Below, in pieces: positions 58,514 to 64,000 of a DNA stretch of 64,000 nucleotides. Made by a program: the position numbers and the translations under genes. Source of the stretch: Aphrophora alni. Taxonomy: Eukaryota; Arthropoda; Insecta; Hemiptera; Aphrophoridae. Every line of letters starts with the position of its first letter. Within the stretch, counting starts at the first letter, position 1. The notes under the pieces were generated by a model. It had not been told where the DNA came from. It ran no database searches and worked only from the letters and a program-made list of their open reading frames with translations. The stretch lies in NCBI GenBank assembly GCA_963513935.1, contig OY740772.1, forward strand, positions 14,726,098 to 14,790,097, given 5' to 3'.

Positions 58514-59850
58514 CAGAGTTATCATAAAAGAATGATGGAGTTTTGAACATGTTTTAAATTAAAACAGAATTACTTACAGCTGATGTTGTTTATTTATCTA
58601 AATCATCATCTGAAACTGTTTTTTTACATAACTAATAAATTTCTATATGTGCGCCGTTAGTCGCTAGACAAATGTCCAATCGATAATTAAGTTCTGCCCA
58701 AACGTTAGTTAACATGTGTTTGTTAACAGTTGTCAATGCTTCACTAATCCTGTTCCATAAGTGATTTAGGTCACAAATTTTTTCTCGATAAACAAAGTTT
58801 TTGATGTACCCCCACAAAAAGAATCGCAAAGTATCATGTCTGGACTCCTTGGAGGCCAGCGTATAAGTCCTTATCGGCCTATCCATCGATGTCTAAACTT
58901 TTCATTCAAAGTGTCTGTGACAAATGCAATAAAGTGCTGAGGTGTGCCATCTTGTTGGAAATGTAGTTGTTAAATGTTTTCGAGTTCATCCAGCTGAGGA
59001 AAACAATAATTGAATAACATATCAAGATGCATAATTCCAATAATTGTCTTTTCAGCAAAGAAGAAAAGCCCTATCAGACGAATTTTCATCATACTACACC
59101 AAACATTAACTTTAGGTATTTCCTCAAAAATTGTATGTGGGTTTTCAGATCCCCATATGCGTGAATTGTGTCTGTTAACAAACCCATTGATATGGAATGT
59201 AGCTTCGTCTGAAAAAATTATATCATCCAAAAATGATTGGTTTTCATCAATCTTATTCAACATTTCAACAGCAAAATTAAAACGTTTTACACCATCATCA
59301 GGTTTCAATTCCTGCAATATCTGGATTTTATATGGATGCAATTTCAGTCTTTTGTGTAAAACTTTGTGGATTTTTTTTTGGAATACCTAAATCTAGGCTT
59401 CGTTGAGGTATTGACTTCTTAGGACTTCTGATTCCAGATTGTCTAATAAGTTCAACTTTTCCGTGTAATACACTTGGCTTGCCAGATGATTTTTGCTTTT
59501 GAACTGATCCAGTTTCTTCGACTTGTTTGATCCAGTCATATGTTATTTTCATGTGGTGGATCTTTTCTATATTTGCGTTGAAATGCTAGTTGCACTGAAA
59601 TTACAGACTTGAATTCAGCCAGCAACAAAACACACTTTGCTTTTTCTTCATTAGAGAACATAATAACACACTCCACACAAAACACTCTCGAAAACACATT
59701 ACCACAACAATGCAAGAACTAATTTTGAGGTACAATAGCTGTTAAACAAACTTTTGGGTTATAGGCTATCAGCGATACCATAAAACACCACAAAATGTCT
59801 CTACTGTCTTCGTATGAATAAAACCCCACCATTCTTTTATGATAACCCTG
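58514..59850 (-). mobile_element. mariner/Tc1-like element with 31-bp terminal repeats and TA target
   Basis: Left end CAGAGTTATCATAAAAGAATG and right end (inverted) CAGGGTTATCATAAAAGAATG agree at 28 of 31 positions. TA flanks both ends (58512-58513 and 59851-59852). The 1337-bp element encloses a near full-length but broken transposase on the minus strand. Confidence 0.9.
58632..59661 (-). pseudogene. mariner/Tc1-superfamily transposase, frameshifted
   Basis: From MFSNEEKAK (59661) through an N-terminal helix-turn-helix (DWIKQVEETGSVQKQKSSGK), ILQELKPDD, the first catalytic block DDIIFSDEATFHINGFVNRH, RIWGSENPH, KVNVWCSMM, FFFAEKTIIG and an LQQDGTPQHF-like second Asp block, to DTLRFFLWGYIKNFVY and the C-terminus GAHIEIY. 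Full family length is about 340 residues, which fits 1030 bp. At least three frameshifts make it inactive. Confidence 0.88.
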
Positions 59851-60059
59851 TATATGAACAGTAAGATTTATGGATACATATTTATAGAACAACTTTAGTC
59901 TAATGCAAGGCATCTGTACGAGGGTTCAACTTGCCACACATCTGGTGCTTCAATGGCTCTAATAACCATTAGCCATGGTTACTTTAAAGGATCCGTGGCT
60001 TCCCAATGGTCCAAGCTCAGTTTTCCCTATTTTTTATGTTGGGGTTTTTTAAAGGATAG

Positions 60060-61540
60060 AGTGTATGCAGCTATGAGACATCACTCGAGTAATCAACAAT
60101 ATTGACATCAACACATTTTTCAGAATATCTGAAAACTTGAAGCATTACCAAACTTGATAATGGGTGAAGTTATGTTGAATGAAGGAGGAAGACACTTCCA
60201 ACACTTACTTTAAACAAATTATTTTAATTTTTCTTAACGTTTATAGATTTAATTAAATTTTATTTAATTTCTGAGCCAAATAAATGTATCCAATTAAAAA
60301 AAGGTATCAATTTGTTTTCCACTAATACAAAGGTAAGTAAAGAAATAACTAACACATCACCATAACATAGACAACAATGACATCTATTGCCAGCTGTTTT
60401 GTATATCTATAAATTTGATACAGTTTTATATAATTTGCGTTCTTACTGATAAATTAATATGGTAAGGTTACTCAAACAAAATTATCAACTTACCTTAATT
60501 TGACAGCTAACCCATCACATTTTTGACTATCAATGTCAAGTTTATCCCAAACATATTCACTCTTAGGGTTACAAAAACAATGAATGAAATGCTAATACAA
60601 TTGTGTTTTATTTGTAATGGTACATGAACTTAACAAAACATTTCAATAAATATATTGACAATGCAGTTATTGAAATACGACTACATGAGATCACAAAGGA
60701 CTAACCAAAGCAACGGCAAGCCCTAGGGTAAATAAGCCACTTTGTAATACTGCCAATTCTTTCGCTCTTTTTTTTTTATTCATTTTTTAATTTGTTGTGC
60801 ATTTGCAGCAATTATAATAATTATAATTGGTCAATAATTAAAAATAAAAATTACATTTGAATTAAAATACTTTACAATACACGGGCAATGTGCTTAAATC
60901 CCATAGATTTAATAATTTAGCAATTTATAAATTGTATAAAGTTTTATAGGTGTCATATAACATATTTTACTGTTCTTTAAAATTAATAATTTTATATTGT
61001 GCGGACTACATAGGTAGTAGATATTTATATATTTTACTTTTATTTAAGTAATTTCTTCATATCAAAATGCAGTATTACAATGAAGTAACCATATTATTCT
61101 CATCAGTCAAATTTGTTTTAGCTTAATTTTTATTTTATAGATTTTTCTCTTATGTAATTAAAACACAACTAGTTGCTTTAGTCTACTGTTGGATTAAATT
61201 CAGTATTTATAATCAACAACTACAAGCAGAATAATAGATCACAATTTTTATATCAATGGATATAATTCATCAATGTTACCAACATTAAAAATTGCAAGAT
61301 ATTATTTATGTAACCTTATAAGTTTTTATATTAATATATTTCTTCTTCTGCTTCCTCATGTAACAGGCATTTATACCTCAGACCACTGTCAAATGAGTCT
61401 TCTTTTTTTGTCGCACAATTCAAGTCGTGCTACACAGTTATTTCAAAAGAGTAGATAATTTAGTCACATGGAATTGGCACCATTTTCAAAGTAGTGTGCT
61501 ACAGTCCACCTGTAGTAATTTGTATAGTCGGACAACAATG
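60060..61540. other. Intergenic stretch without recognised gene
   Basis: AT-rich; only short shadow frames and no repeat structure detected by eye. Confidence 0.55.
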
Positions 61541-61959
61541 TGTTCTGATTTTTTCAGTCCTACCGTCACACAAAGTGACAACATTCCAATGAGTGCATAG
61601 AATAGACAGAACAAGATGTAGAAAATTAATTTATGTAATAGAAAAGTGACCAGCATTTTGCGACATGATTAGCGCTGTGTACAGAAATCGTGAATGAAGA
61701 GATGAGTTTGTGTTTCTTGTAATATGATCAGCAGTTCATCAAATGATGTGAGACTATGTGCAAAAATTAACTATCTTTCCTGAAGCCAGAGTTCATGTTG
61801 TAAAAAATACTCGAAATTTTCTTTTGGGTAGATCTAAAATATTTTCCTTTCTTTTAACGAGATATAAGTACGCAACCGCTGCTCTTCCTTCAATGTACAT
61901 TTTTTAACTGGAATGATATCTATCAGAACTTGTTTGTGGCAATTAGAAGTCACAAGTAA

Positions 61960-62110
61960 AGTTGCAACAAAACGGAGTAGTCACGTGCTAGGCTATAAAA
62001 GGCATCGCCGGACAGAGGTCAATACATGAAGGAAGAAGAAGACAAATTATTAATATTTCATATTAACTTATGTAGGTATATTTACTATTGTTAAAAATAA
62101 ACCACTTTGA
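61960..62110 (+). promoter_or_regulatory. Possible promoter (E-box, TATA) of a solo LTR or unknown transcript
   Basis: CACGTG (61982-61987) is followed by GGCTATAAAAGGCATCG about 8 bp on, and by AATAAA at 62095-62100 with no ORF between. TATA box plus close polyadenylation signal is the layout of an LTR. I could not find TG...CA borders with a target duplication, so this is tentative. Confidence 0.3.
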
Positions 62111-62742
62111 TTCAGAATTTATTTGTTCTCTTTCTGAAAAATATTTCAATATCTTATAACATTTTAAACATTGAAATAAGTGCAAACCAAAGAGTGGAAT
62201 TTTAAAACAAACATTTTAATTGTAATTTCCATAAGCTATAAATATGACACATATAAAACCATTAGCCTTAAACCTTTGCCCCAACCTTTTAGTGAAAGGT
62301 GTGTTAATATTAGTCCCCCCCCCCCAACTTGAAATATCTCCCCAAATGTAATAGTGCTAAAACAAAGCACAATAAAATTTCCCAGTGAACAACCAATTAT
62401 GCAATGCATGTACATTGCTATCACATGAGAGTCATACTGAATATAATATAGATGTATATAATATTCAGAAACTCTTTTTGAATAACAATAAATCTTATAA
62501 AAATATAATTTGATAAAATATAAGAAGAAATTAAAACTTAAATAAGTTTACGTAGTTATTCATTTTGAAAACTAACGTCATTTTTTAAAAAGAAGATTTT
62601 AAAACAATCTTTACTTCTAACAGATTTTGAAGTTCAAAGAAAGCAAACAACAAAATCTACATTTAAGCAGGAAAGACAGTGAGATTCATAAATATCTAAG
62701 GTTTTGGAGACCTGAAATATATACAAAAATGAATACTGAATG

Positions 62743-62989
62743 TTACTGACTCGGTTCTCTATTACCTCGTCCACCTCGGTATTTCCTTCCCCCCTCACCA
62801 TCACCACCTCGATAGTTGTTGTAGTGGTTACCGTTACTGTAATAACGAGCACGGCTGTTACTTCCCGAAGGTTGTCCGTAATTACGATTGAGATGCGGAA
62901 GAGTAGGTGCTGCTTGACCAACTACTTCTCCTGCCCTTTCCATTCCTTTCCTTTGGCCCCCTCCACCTGACTGCGATGGAAAATCAGGA
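62743..62989 (-). CDS. C-terminal exon of an unidentified gene, RGG-rich
   Basis: The acceptor TTATTTTTCAG precedes 62989. With one base carried from the previous exon it encodes 81 residues, ending TAA at 62745-62743. It starts PDFPSQSGGGGQRKGMERAG, and a Tyr/Asn-rich stretch (RYYSNGNHYNNYRGG) leads into an RGG box (KYRGGRGNREPSQ). RGG boxes with Tyr/Asn-rich flanks are typical of RNA-binding proteins, so an RNA-binding role is inferred. I do not recognise the family. The rest of the gene lies to the right. Confidence 0.7.
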
Positions 62990-63470
62990 CTGAAAAATAA
63001 ATTACAAATTTATTAAACATATTAATGTTTGATTTAAATTGTAATTATTTTTGTTGAAGATCAAATACGGTAATAATAAATGATGTTTCAAATTTGTTGA
63101 CCAACGGTTCTGCACAAATGTACTGGGCAATCTCTAATTCAATATGAATATTGTCACTCTGTTAAATGAGCTTTTACAATTACTATTTTTTTTAAATATG
63201 AAGATAATGTTTAAATACATATGAGTAAATTAATTAATTGATATTTTTAAAGAGCTGAATTTAAGTAGCGGGTGCGCTATTAAGTTTCAATTTTTGTCTT
63301 TTTATTTCTTTCTAGAATGATGCTATCCCCTCAAAAGGCTTAACCTTCTGGAGTACCTAATTTATGTCACAATTTAAGTGTTTAAGTTAATATTACAATT
63401 TTCTAATATGTTATATTCTTAGACCATAATGTAAAAATAATGAAATTATAAAGATGTGAAATAAATATAC

Positions 63471-63900
63471 AGGGTGATTGAAATAGATGTGATTGCTGTT
63501 TTATTCGATAAGTACAAAGTTACAAAAAAAACTTAAATGGTAACCCACCAGGATTTTTACATTTTTCATAGCATCCGCTATTTTTCCAATGTAGCTGTCA
63601 GTTCTAATTTTTCTTATGGGAACCCCTATTTTTTATGCCGATTTTTGAATAAAACATTATTTTAAGACTTTTTATTCTTGCTTTTTTTTTATATATCTCT
63701 ACTCGTTTAGAAGCTACAGGTACTTTTATGTTTTATAAATTTACAAATTCAATTTATTTTCAGAGACTATTTTTCTTATTTTTCAAAGTTAAATTTAGCT
63801 GTAATTTAAACTAGAAATAGGGTAAAAGGTGTACTAACACTAATGTTATTTTTATTTGTTCTGTAGGCTGAGAAATAAAAGAGTTATCGGTAGAAAACAA
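63471..63900. repeat. Possible end of a mariner-type repeat
   Basis: ACAGGGTGATTGAAATAGA follows TA at 63469, like many insect mariner-derived repeat ends. The opposite end was not found within the window. Confidence 0.3.
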
Positions 63901-63973
63901 AAATCATAATTTTCTGATAATTGTCTAGAACATCTTTTAAATCACGAACATCAGTTGTTCCTTTATTAATACC
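63884..63973 (-). CDS. Possible short exon, minus strand
   Basis: A good acceptor (TTTACCTTATTTTGTAG) precedes 30 codons beginning GINKGTTDVRDLKDVLDNYQ and ending TAA, with AATAAA about 20 bases later. It could be an upstream exon of the RGG gene whose donor I cannot place, an alternative 3' terminal exon, or chance. No family recognised. Confidence 0.3.
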   Translation of the reverse strand, partial: GINKGTTDVRDLKDVLDNYQKIMIFVFYR

Positions 63974-64000
63974 CTACAAAATAAGGTAAACAAATAATAC

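Overview
The window is animal nuclear DNA, most likely from an insect. It is AT-rich, has short conserved exons separated by GT-AG introns, and is packed with decayed transposons of types common in arthropods (piggyBac, mariner, pogo, Mutator-like, Merlin/ISXO2-like, Jockey-like, Penelope-like and a tRNA-Lys-primed LTR element). A hemipteran or similar TE-rich insect would fit, but the order cannot be fixed from this sequence alone.

Positions 86-34807, minus strand: the 5' part of one large gene, the transcription elongation factor and histone chaperone Spt6 (SUPT6H homologue). Twelve coding exons were joined with continuous phase. They give 1763 nt of coding sequence, about 587 residues, from the start codon to the edge of the Tex-like core. 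The remainder lies beyond the left edge. The introns hold nearly all of the repeats in this half. Intron 4 alone is about 16 kb.

Intron contents: an RNase H remnant (464-1376), a non-LTR tail (2760-3112), an inverted-repeat element carrying a Penelope-like endonuclease tail (6251-7690), a foldback (9219-9436), one piggyBac element nested in another (12232-14069), a non-LTR reverse transcriptase remnant split by a MITE (18130-19910), a pogo-like element that keeps a PIP-box tail (20239-21267), a mariner N-terminus (23874-24210), several MITEs (25335-29438), a second Penelope-like fragment (31080-31420), and a seven-unit tandem array with a period of about 226 bp (31700-33350).

Positions 34808-62700 are intergenic. 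They hold a broken Mutator-like transposase (36510-37956), two ISXO2/Merlin-type zinc-ribbon ORFs (37961-38329, and an intact 317-codon ORF at 43816-44769 with a changed catalytic residue), MITEs (38616-40570), a decayed Jockey-like LINE lacking its RT catalytic block (about 50030-53085), three LTRs in an unusual inverted arrangement around one primer-binding site (53196-57157), a hairpin MITE (57563-57972), and a near-complete mariner with 31-bp terminal repeats (58514-59850).

Positions 62743-64000 hold the terminal exon of a second minus-strand gene, with an RGG-rich C-terminus. It enters from beyond the right edge and was not identified. The two host genes show no functional link. No rRNA, tRNA, CRISPR array or bacterial operon was seen.
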